A DNA stretch of 64,000 bases, taken from Pseudomonas sp. UYIF39 (GTDB lineage Bacteria > Pseudomonadota > Gammaproteobacteria > Pseudomonadales > Pseudomonadaceae). Position 1 is the stretch's first letter, and the number at the start of each line of letters is the position of its first letter. The notes under the pieces are model-generated. The model did no database searches. It had not been told where the DNA came from and was given only the letters and a program-made list of their open reading frames with translations. The translations under genes and the position numbers were made by a program. Below, one piece after another: positions 1 through 6,150 of the stretch. The DNA lies in assembly GCF_029963765.1 (NCBI RefSeq), contig NZ_JALBYU010000022.1:1-64000 (forward strand). The letters run 5' to 3'.

Positions 1-242
1 TCCGCGCGGTGGAAAACGGCACCCTGGACAAGGACGACAACCCGCTGAAAAACGCCCCGCACACCGCGGCGGAAATCGTCGGCGAGTGGACGCATCCGTA
101 CAGCCGTGAGCAAGCGGTGTATCCACTCGAAACCTTGATCGACGGCAAATACTGGCCGCCTGTAGGTAGGGTCGACAACGTGTTTGGCGACCGCAACCTG
201 ATCTGTGCCTGCCCGTCGATTGCGGACTACCAAGACGCCTGA
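1..242 (+). CDS. gcvP: Glycine dehydrogenase (decarboxylating), C-terminal end (partial)
   Basis: The reading frame is open from the window edge to the stop at 242 and gives about 80 residues. They match the C-terminus of the P-protein of the glycine cleavage system, with the typical stretch EWTHPYSREQAVYP and the ending RNLICACPSIADYQ. P-protein is a cytosolic PLP enzyme that decarboxylates glycine and passes the aminomethyl group to lipoyl-GcvH. The PLP lysine and most of the protein lie outside the window. glyA follows on the same strand after 155 bp and lipA after that, so this is the end of a one-carbon/glycine operon. Confidence 0.93.
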   Translation, partial: RAVENGTLDKDDNPLKNAPHTAAEIVGEWTHPYSREQAVYPLETLIDGKYWPPVGRVDNVFGDRNLICACPSIADYQDA

Positions 243-257
243 AAACGCCGCTTAACC

Positions 258-364
258 CCTGTAGGAGCTGCCGAAGGTTCGGGCCGCGTTCGGACGATCT
301 TTTGATCTTGGCTTCTAAAAAATCAAAAGATCGCAGCCTCGTTTCACTCGACAGCTCCTACAGG
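258..364. repeat. REPIN-like inverted repeat between gcvP and glyA
   Basis: The ends CCTGTAGGAGCTG (258-270) and CAGCTCCTACAGG (352-364) are exact inverted copies. An inner palindrome, GATCTTTTGAT paired with ATCAAAAGATC, lies in the middle. The GTAGGAGCTGCCGAAGG type of core is common as a dispersed repeat in P. fluorescens-group genomes. It sits in the 155-bp gap and would fold in a gcvP-glyA transcript. Confidence 0.8.
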
Positions 365-397
365 ACATCTGATTCAGAAATAACTGAGGACTCCACC

Positions 398-1654
398 ATG
401 TTCAGCAAACACGACCAGATCAAAGGCTACGACGACGAACTGCTGGCAGCGATGAACGCCGAAGACGCACGGCAAGAGCACCACATCGAGCTGATCGCTT
501 CGGAAAACTACACCAGCCAACGGGTGATGGAAGCGCAAGGCAGCGGCCTGACCAACAAGTACGCCGAAGGCTATCCGGGCAAGCGCTATTACGGCGGCTG
601 CGAACACGTCGACGTGGTCGAACAATTGGCCATCGACCGCGCCAAACAGCTGTTCGGCGCCGATTATGCCAACGTCCAGCCGCACTCCGGCAGCCAGGCG
701 AACGCAGCGGTCTATCTGGCGTTGCTGCAAGCCGGCGACACCGTGTTGGGCATGAGCCTGGCCCACGGCGGTCACCTGACCCATGGCGCCAAAGTCAGTT
801 TTTCCGGCAAGTTGTATAACGCCGTTCAGTACGGCATCGACACCGCGACCGGGCTGATCGACTACGACGAAGTCGAACGCCTGGCCGTCGAGCACCAGCC
901 GAAAATGATCATCGCCGGCTTCTCCGCTTACTCGAAGACCCTGGACTTCCCACGCTTCCGGGCGATTGCCGACAAGGTCGGCGCTTATCTGTTTGTCGAT
1001 ATGGCCCACGTTGCCGGTCTGGTAGCGACTGGTCTGTACCCGAACCCGATTCCCTTTGCCGATGTCGTCACCACCACAACTCACAAAACCCTACGCGGTC
1101 CGCGCGGCGGCCTGATCCTGGCCAAGGCCAATGCGGAATTGGAGAAAAAACTCAACGCCGCGGTGTTCCCCGGCGGTCAGGGTGGCCCGTTGATGCACGT
1201 GATCGCTGCCAAGGCTGTGTGCTTCAAAGAAGCGCTGGAGCCAGCCTTCAAGACCTATCAGGCGCAAGTGATCCGCAACGCCCAGGCGATGGCAAAAATC
1301 TTTATTGATCGAGGCTACGACGTCGTGTCGGGCGGTACCGACAACCACCTGTTCCTGGTCAGCCTGATTCGTCAGGGCCTGACCGGCAAAGACGCCGACG
1401 CCGCCCTTGGCCGCGCCGGTATAACGGTGAACAAGAACGCTGTGCCGAACGATCCGCAATCGCCGTTCGTCACCTCCGGCCTGCGCATCGGCACGCCGGC
1501 AATCACCAGCCGCGGGTTCAAGGAAGCCCAGAGCATCGAGCTGGCGGGCTGGATCTGCGACATTCTCGATCACCTCGGCGATGCCGATGTCGAGGCGCAA
1601 GTCGCCCGGCAAGCCGCTGCAATGTGCAGCGACTTCCCGGTCTACCGCGACTGA
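398..1654 (+). CDS. glyA: Serine hydroxymethyltransferase
   Basis: A PLP enzyme of 418 residues that interconverts serine and glycine with tetrahydrofolate, the usual size for the family. The PLP lysine is K230 in TTTTHKTLRGPRGG, and the substrate/cofactor segments ELIASENYTS (31-40) and YPGKRYYGG (59-67) are intact. The ATG at 398 is chosen because CTGAGGA lies 7-14 bases upstream and the conserved N-terminus MFSKHDQIKGYD starts there; the open frame further upstream runs through repeat DNA. It follows gcvP and is followed by lipA, so it serves the glycine cleavage branch. Pseudomonads often carry more than one glyA, and this is the gcv-linked copy. Confidence 0.95.
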   Translation: MFSKHDQIKGYDDELLAAMNAEDARQEHHIELIASENYTSQRVMEAQGSGLTNKYAEGYPGKRYYGGCEHVDVVEQLAIDRAKQLFGADYANVQPHSGSQANAAVYLALLQAGDTVLGMSLAHGGHLTHGAKVSFSGKLYNAVQYGIDTATGLIDYDEVERLAVEHQPKMIIAGFSAYSKTLDFPRFRAIADKVGAYLFVDMAHVAGLVATGLYPNPIPFADVVTTTTHKTLRGPRGGLILAKANAELEKKLNAAVFPGGQGGPLMHVIAAKAVCFKEALEPAFKTYQAQVIRNAQAMAKIFIDRGYDVVSGGTDNHLFLVSLIRQGLTGKDADAALGRAGITVNKNAVPNDPQSPFVTSGLRIGTPAITSRGFKEAQSIELAGWICDILDHLGDADVEAQVARQAAAMCSDFPVYRD

Positions 1655-1670
1655 TTACACAGCACTGTCC

Positions 1671-1762
1671 CTGTGGGAGCGAGCTTGCTCGCGATAGCGG
1701 AGTGTCAGTCGACATCAATGTTGAATGATCAATCGCCATCGCGAGCAAGCTCGCTCCCACAG
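1671..1762. repeat. REPIN (paired REP sequences, GTGGGAGCGAGCTTGCTCGC type)
   Basis: The left arm CTGTGGGAGCGAGCTTGCTC continues GCGAT, and the right arm starting ATCGCGAGCAAGCTCGC is its inverted copy, about 27 bp each, with about 40 bp between them. This is the classic P. fluorescens-group REP core. It fills most of the glyA-lipA gap and may act as a transcript-stabilising or attenuating hairpin; that role is inferred. Confidence 0.9.
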
Positions 1763-1810
1763 GTTCCGAAGCGATCTTGCCTCCACCACTAGAACAAAAG
1801 AAAAATACAC

Positions 1811-2827
1811 ATGAGCATAATTGTGGAGCCCGCCGGTAGAAGCCCGGTAAAAATGCAAGTCGGGGTCAAACTGCGCGGTGCAGAAAAAGTCGCGCGAATT
1901 CCGGTGAAGATCATCCCGACCGATGAGTTCCCACGCAAACCCGACTGGATTCGCGTACGCATTCCGATCTCCCCCGAGGTCGACCGGATCAAACAGCTGC
2001 TGCGCAAACACAAGCTGCACAGCGTCTGTGAAGAAGCCTCCTGCCCGAACCTCGGCGAGTGTTTTTCCGGTGGCACGGCGACTTTCATGATCATGGGTGA
2101 CATCTGCACCCGCCGTTGCCCGTTCTGCGACGTCGGCCACGGCCGACCAAAACCGCTGAACGCCGACGAGCCGATGAACCTCGCCGTAGCCATCGCCGAC
2201 CTGCGCCTCAAGTACGTGGTGATCACCTCGGTGGATCGTGACGACTTGCGCGACGGCGGCGCCCAACATTTCGTCGATTGCCTGCGCGAAATCCGCAAGC
2301 TGTCCCCGGGTGTGCAACTGGAAACTTTGGTGCCGGATTACCGCGGCCGCATGGACGTCGCCCTGGCGATCACCGCCACTGAGCCACCCGACGTGTTCAA
2401 CCATAATCTGGAGACCGTCCCGCGCCTGTACAAAGCCGCGCGGCCGGGTTCGGATTTCGAGTGGTCACTGGACCTGCTGCAGAAGTTCAAGCTAATGGTC
2501 CCGCATGTACCGACCAAATCCGGCCTGATGCTGGGCCTTGGCGAGACCGACGAGGAAGTCATCGAAGTCATGCAGCGCATGCGTGAGCACGATGTCGACA
2601 TGCTCACCCTCGGCCAGTACCTGCAACCATCTCGCAGTCACTTGCCGGTCCAGCGTTTCGTCCACCCCGACGTGTTCGCCTGGTTCGCCGAGGAAGGTAC
2701 GCGGATGGGCTTCAAGAACGTTGCGTCCGGTCCTCTGGTGCGCTCGTCCTACCATGCGGACCAACAAGTTCAGCGGGCAACGAGCACTGTGGATTCCTTC
2801 CTTACTGCTGGATTCGATTCCCTTTGA
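1811..2827 (+). CDS. lipA: Lipoyl synthase (radical SAM), gcv-linked copy
   Basis: A radical SAM enzyme of 338 residues that inserts two sulfurs into protein-bound octanoyl groups to make lipoyl cofactor. Both iron-sulfur cluster sites are present: C73, C78 and C84 in CEEASCPNLGEC for the auxiliary cluster, and C99, C103 and C106 in CTRRCPFC for the SAM cluster. The C-terminal RSSYHA segment that supplies a serine ligand is also there. It lies downstream of gcvP and glyA, which makes sense because GcvH needs lipoylation. The main lipA of pseudomonads normally sits with lipB, so this is probably a second copy. The ribosome binding site before 1811 is weak, but the next in-frame ATG would cut into conserved sequence. 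Confidence 0.93.
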   Translation: MSIIVEPAGRSPVKMQVGVKLRGAEKVARIPVKIIPTDEFPRKPDWIRVRIPISPEVDRIKQLLRKHKLHSVCEEASCPNLGECFSGGTATFMIMGDICTRRCPFCDVGHGRPKPLNADEPMNLAVAIADLRLKYVVITSVDRDDLRDGGAQHFVDCLREIRKLSPGVQLETLVPDYRGRMDVALAITATEPPDVFNHNLETVPRLYKAARPGSDFEWSLDLLQKFKLMVPHVPTKSGLMLGLGETDEEVIEVMQRMREHDVDMLTLGQYLQPSRSHLPVQRFVHPDVFAWFAEEGTRMGFKNVASGPLVRSSYHADQQVQRATSTVDSFLTAGFDSL

Positions 2828-3031
2828 AAGCCTCACGCCGTGCGTTGCGTTCTTCGATATAGGCGGCGCTCGGCTCGCTGATCAGCTCTTCACGGCGCAA
2901 GAGTTCGCCGCAATGTTCGCAAAGCGGCCCTAGTCCGGCGGGCTGGCCACAGGTTTGGGGGTGAGGTGATATTCATAACGTGGCGGCCGCTCGTTGAGCG
3001 GGACCGCCGGATAAGTCCGCGGACTCAGCCC
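2828..3031 (-). pseudogene. Remnant of an HxlR-type winged-helix regulator
   Basis: Read on the minus strand from 3031, the sequence gives GLSPRTYPAVPLNERPPRY followed by EYHLTPK, which is the wing segment of HxlR-family regulators, where an R-x-E-Y-x-L-T-x-K motif is typical. This frame stops at 2930-2932. A shifted frame then continues with GPLCEHCGELLRREELIS and runs to about 2828, like a C-terminal tail with a CxxC pair. The N-terminal DNA-binding half is absent because the ridA-like gene ends exactly at the fragment's start, and about 30 codons between the two pieces are missing. It is therefore a broken gene. The family call rests on the wing motif alone. Confidence 0.55.
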
Positions 3032-3405
3032 TTGGCCGCCATCGCAGTGACTTCCACGCGCATGCCTTCAACCGCCAGGGAGGCGACGCCAACGGCGGCC
3101 CGAACTGGCCAGGGCTTGGCGAAGAAGCGCTGGTAGACCTCGTTGAAGGCGGCACGGTCGGCCATGTCGGTGAGGTAGATGGTCAAATGCAGAACCCGAT
3201 CCATGGAACTGCCGGCGTGTTCCAGCGCAACCTTGAGCGCCTGCAGCGTGCATTCGCTTTGCAGGGCGATGTCGCCCAGTTCCAGACTGCCATCGGCGCG
3301 GGTGGGGATCTGAGTGGAGACCAGTAGACCGCCGAAACCGGCGACATCCGAGGAGATGGATTGCGGATCGGGGTCGGGGAGGAAGGTGAGGTCGTGGTTT
3401 GCCAT
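3025..3405 (-). CDS. RidA family (YjgF/YER057c/UK114) protein
   Basis: A protein of 126 residues of the RidA superfamily, small trimeric cytosolic proteins, many of which deaminate reactive enamine/imine intermediates. The family pattern FGGLLVSTQIP in the N-terminal half is visible, and the C-terminal half has PVRAAVGVASLAVEGMRVEV, whose arginine corresponds to the one that binds the substrate carboxylate in active members. The usual size is 125-130. It is a single gene on the minus strand; its stop overlaps the start of the HxlR remnant, so the two may once have been neighbours in one transcript. Whether this is RidA itself or a paralogous Rid subgroup cannot be said. Confidence 0.85.
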   Translation of the reverse strand: MANHDLTFLPDPDPQSISSDVAGFGGLLVSTQIPTRADGSLELGDIALQSECTLQALKVALEHAGSSMDRVLHLTIYLTDMADRAAFNEVYQRFFAKPWPVRAAVGVASLAVEGMRVEVTAMAAKG

Positions 3406-3462
3406 GGGTGTCTCTTGCTTGAGGGGGTAAAGGGACCGTCGAGTATATATTGGCTGGAAAAC

Positions 3463-3603
3463 TCAGTGTGGAACGCCCAGTTTGGTCGCGATATTTTCTG
3501 GCTTGAGACCTCGCCCATCGACTGAAACCAGCTCCAGTTTCTGTAACGGTTTACGGTCCTTTGCATCGACCATGACCGAGCCGACTTCGCCAGGTTCGGA
3601 CAT
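3463..3603 (-). CDS. Possible small protein of 46 residues (or gene remnant)
   Basis: An open frame from ATG (3603-3601) to TGA (3465-3463) encodes an evenly mixed 46-residue protein beginning MSEPGEVGSVMVDAKDRK and ending ENIATKLGVPH. The composition looks protein-like and it fills the gap between the repeat-rich secreted protein and the RidA gene on the same strand. No family is recognised and the ribosome binding site is weak. It could equally be the tail of a decayed gene. Confidence 0.3.
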   Translation of the reverse strand: MSEPGEVGSVMVDAKDRKPLQKLELVSVDGRGLKPENIATKLGVPH

Positions 3604-3628
3604 AAACTCGTTGCCCCACTACCCCGAT

Positions 3629-4294
3629 TCAAGGCGCATTAACCACAACATAAGTCACATCGCTGCCCTGATACTGCGGTTGATACCAGGTTGAACCGCA
3701 CTGCATGTAAGCCGTGTTGTACTGGATGACTTGCACGCAACTGGGGGGCAATTGCGCGGGAGTGAAGATCGACCCGACCACCGCCGCTGTCACCGCGACC
3801 GTTGCGGTGACGGCCGCCGCCGCGGCGAGCGGATGGTAGTGATCGTCGTAGCCATAGCGGCCTTGCCCGTCTACATCGATGTCCACGTCGCGGCTGTTGT
3901 CGATGTTGACGTTACGGGTGCTGTTGTTGATGTTGGTTCGGTTGCCGACCGTGTTTCCGGTGTTGGCCCGATTTCCAGAGTTGACCGTGTTACCGGCATT
4001 CGCCCGATTTCCAGAGTTGACTGTGTTGCCGGCATTCGCCCGATTTCCAGAGTTGACTGTGTTACCGGCATTCGCCCGATTACCCGCATTGACGTTGCTA
4101 GCGCGCTGCGCGGTATTGCCGGTGTTGATGCGCTGAGCCCTTTGGGCACTGGGCGGCGGCGCACGATTGACCGATGCCCTGGCTTGCCCTTGGGCGCGCT
4201 GGGGTCGGGCATCCACATAAGTGACCAGGCTCAGCGTCAGTACCGAAGTGGTTGCGAGCGATAACAACAGGCTCCACGACATCGTCCTGTTCAT
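3629..4294 (-). CDS. Secreted asparagine-rich repeat protein (partner of DUF2092 protein)
   Basis: A protein of 221 residues when started at the ATG at 4294, just behind GGGAGGGG; the longer frame would contain that ribosome binding site. An N-terminal hydrophobic segment (about 7-25) looks like a signal or anchor. Residues about 55-125 are a low-complexity region built of 12-residue units, NSGNRANAGNTV, then come an Asp-rich stretch, an Ala/Val-rich hydrophobic segment, and a C-terminal domain with two cysteines and a CGSTWYQPQYQG motif ending YVVVNAP. The same C-terminal plan occurs in the protein at 31787-32602. It starts one base after the stop of the DUF2092 gene, so the two are translationally coupled. 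Function unknown; an exported or surface-associated structural protein is inferred. Confidence 0.75.
   Translation of the reverse strand: MNRTMSWSLLLSLATTSVLTLSLVTYVDARPQRAQGQARASVNRAPPPSAQRAQRINTGNTAQRASNVNAGNRANAGNTVNSGNRANAGNTVNSGNRANAGNTVNSGNRANTGNTVGNRTNINNSTRNVNIDNSRDVDIDVDGQGRYGYDDHYHPLAAAAAVTATVAVTAAVVGSIFTPAQLPPSCVQVIQYNTAYMQCGSTWYQPQYQGSDVTYVVVNAP
3968..4075. repeat. 36-bp in-frame tandem repeat, three copies
   Basis: Copies start at 3968, 4004 and 4040, each beginning CCGATTTCCAGAGTTGAC, and a degenerate fourth starts at 4076. Each unit encodes 12 residues of the protein at 3629-4294. Such tandem DNA can change copy number by slippage. Confidence 0.9.
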
Positions 4295-4295
4295 G

Positions 4296-5066
4296 TCATT
4301 CCCCTCCCTGATCACTGGCTTTCTTCAACGGAATCGCCACGTCGCCTTTAGCCGGCGCGAAGGTGAAGATCGAGTTCTTGATGCCCGGCTTCAGGTTCCA
4401 GCGATACACCGCGCTGTATTCCGGAAAACCCGGTTTATCGGTGGTAGTGATCACCAGTTTGCACGGCAGTGGCTTGTCGGATCGAGTGATCCACAACTGC
4501 CAGTCAACGCCCTCCTGCCGAAAGGCCAGGTGATCACACAGTTGCCCCTTGATCGTCGACGGACCGACGTACAGCGCCGCTTTCAGTGCATCGATCTGCG
4601 CCTGATCGCTGCCAAACAGAAACAGGTCCTCCATGGGCACCTGAATCCCATAATGATTTTCTATCATGTGCAGCGTATCGGAGATTTTAGGCGGTGCATC
4701 CACGGTGGTGTAGTACTTGAGAAACGGAGAATACTGGGTCAGTTTTTTGCCGTTGTAGAAGAACTCTCGCGTTCGAACATCGCCTTCCGTTTTGGCATAC
4801 ATCCGATCGCGACCCACCACTTTCAAGACAGTCGAGGCTTCGGTCTTGATCTTCTGGCCAGACTCCAGAACGGTATCCCGGGACACTTCGGCGTCGACCT
4901 GAAACGTCGGCAGACTGCGTAGGTAAGTGCCCATATCGATGAGTTTATCGACCACTTGCGGGTTGATTGTCGGGGTGGCGCCCGGTGTTGGCGGATCGTC
5001 GGCACGAGCCCCGGGGATCAGCGTCAGGGTGAACAACAGGCAGAAAACACTCGCGTTGGCTTTCAT
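4296..5066 (-). CDS. DUF2092 family exported protein
   Basis: A protein of 256 residues with a signal peptide (1-22, ending PGARA/DD). The mature part has the DUF2092 pattern: a helical start, then a beta-rich region with FYNGKKLTQYSP (about 103-114), a central GxQVPMEDLF segment and a final sheet with YRWNLKPG. DUF2092 proteins are periplasmic and thought to have a LolA/LppX-like lipid-binding fold; that link is family knowledge, not visible here. It is the first gene of a two-gene unit with the repeat protein, separated by one base. A paralogous unit lies at 31787-33437. Substrate unknown. Confidence 0.8.
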   Translation of the reverse strand: MKANASVFCLLFTLTLIPGARADDPPTPGATPTINPQVVDKLIDMGTYLRSLPTFQVDAEVSRDTVLESGQKIKTEASTVLKVVGRDRMYAKTEGDVRTREFFYNGKKLTQYSPFLKYYTTVDAPPKISDTLHMIENHYGIQVPMEDLFLFGSDQAQIDALKAALYVGPSTIKGQLCDHLAFRQEGVDWQLWITRSDKPLPCKLVITTTDKPGFPEYSAVYRWNLKPGIKNSIFTFAPAKGDVAIPLKKASDQGGE

Positions 5067-5184
5067 TGATCCCGCTCCTGGGCCTGTGCACGACTCTTAA
5101 GCCTAGACCCGGCGTAACCCGTTCGCCAGAAGGGCAAGAAACCCTATGGGCAAACCTGATTGGAGCACTCTATGATTGAACCCC

Positions 5185-5586
5185 ATGACCACCACGCCTC
5201 CGATCCGCCAACCCTGCCCGCCCGGCGCCTGCGACTGCGGGCGTGACCCGCTGCTGGAAACACCGGGGGCGGACGTGCGCATCCTCTTTCTGACCCGTTC
5301 GGAAGAAAAGCGCTTGGTCGAACGCCTGGAAAACCTTCAGAGCCTGAGTGATCTGGAACGCCTGCAACAGCGAATGTACGAACAGTTGGGCATCCGCGTA
5401 GACATCGTTCCCAGTTTCAACGAAGTACGCACCATGCGTGGTATCGGTATTAACCTCGGCGAACAACCGGGGTTATGCCGCAAAACCCGTCAGTCAATTC
5501 CGGCCGCGATTCGCCGCGCACTGGAGAAGCGCCCGGAGATTGCCTACGAGCTGCTCAACGCCAACGACCTGTTGCGTGATGCGTGA
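5185..5586 (+). CDS. Conserved hypothetical protein with CPPGACDCGRD motif
   Basis: A protein of 133 residues. Near the N-terminus is a C-P-P-G-A-C-D-C-G-R-D-P-L-L motif with three closely spaced cysteines (CX4CXC), followed by helical sequence rich in Leu, Glu and Arg (ERLENLQSLSDLERLQQRM, about 49-68) and a C-terminal helix with PEIAYELLNANDLLRD. The ATG at 5185 is the first methionine in frame; a TTG lies three codons upstream. No catalytic family is recognised. The cysteines might bind a metal, which is only inference. It stands alone, divergent from the DUF2092 gene. Confidence 0.6.
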   Translation: MTTTPPIRQPCPPGACDCGRDPLLETPGADVRILFLTRSEEKRLVERLENLQSLSDLERLQQRMYEQLGIRVDIVPSFNEVRTMRGIGINLGEQPGLCRKTRQSIPAAIRRALEKRPEIAYELLNANDLLRDA

Positions 5587-5815
5587 AATCAGCCCCCTGA
5601 ACAACGTCCTCGAAGCACCTGCAAAATTCGTTGCCATGCAACGAAACAGGATCAGCGGTCATACGCAGAGTCTGGCCCGCTGCTATGCCTTCTCATGGGA
5701 GCAATGGTATCAAGCCAGTCAGGGATGAAGCTGGACACTCAAGCGTGACCGTGGTCCCGGCGCCAGCCAGGTGCGCGAAGAGCAACAGGTGCCAATCCGT
5801 ATCAGGAGGTGGCAA

Positions 5816-6097
5816 ATGTTATTCATAGTCAGTTGGTCTATCAGTTCGGCAAATCGTAACAGCGCGATCGAGCGTTTCCTCAAGACCGGGGGTGCTCCAC
5901 CCGCTGGCGTCAAGATGCTGGGACGCTGGCACGCCGTCGGTGGTGCAACCGGTTTTGGCGTGGCAGAGGCCAGTGATCCGGTAGCGATCCAGAAGTGGGT
6001 GCTGGAATGGAGCGACCTCATGACCATGGAGGTCCAGGCGGCACTGACCGATGAACAGATAGCGCCGCTGCTGGCGGCCGCTGTCGGCAAGCAATAG
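5816..6097 (+). CDS. DUF3303 family small protein
   Basis: A protein of 93 residues that fits the DUF3303 family: starts MLFIVSWSI, has GRWH in the middle and ends with a helical segment AALTDEQIAPLLAAAVG. The start at 5816 is fixed by a strong AGGAGGT seven bases upstream. These are single-domain alpha+beta proteins of unknown role, possibly dimeric ferredoxin-like folds. It is a single gene between the preceding hypothetical gene and the convergent RND exporter gene. Confidence 0.7.
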   Translation: MLFIVSWSISSANRNSAIERFLKTGGAPPAGVKMLGRWHAVGGATGFGVAEASDPVAIQKWVLEWSDLMTMEVQAALTDEQIAPLLAAAVGKQ

Positions 6098-6150
6098 TCG
6101 TTGGGGCGGTGGGCGGTGGGTGCTGCCCGCCGCCCTGTTCCGGTCTATAC

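Noticed and set aside
3968..4075. 36-bp repeats resembling a CRISPR array
   Set aside because: The units are directly adjacent without spacers, lie in frame and encode 12-residue protein repeats; no cas genes are near.
5579..5728. 49-codon frame overlapping the end of the CPPGACDC protein gene
   Set aside because: Start lies inside the upstream stop region, without a ribosome binding site, and the residues resemble no protein family.
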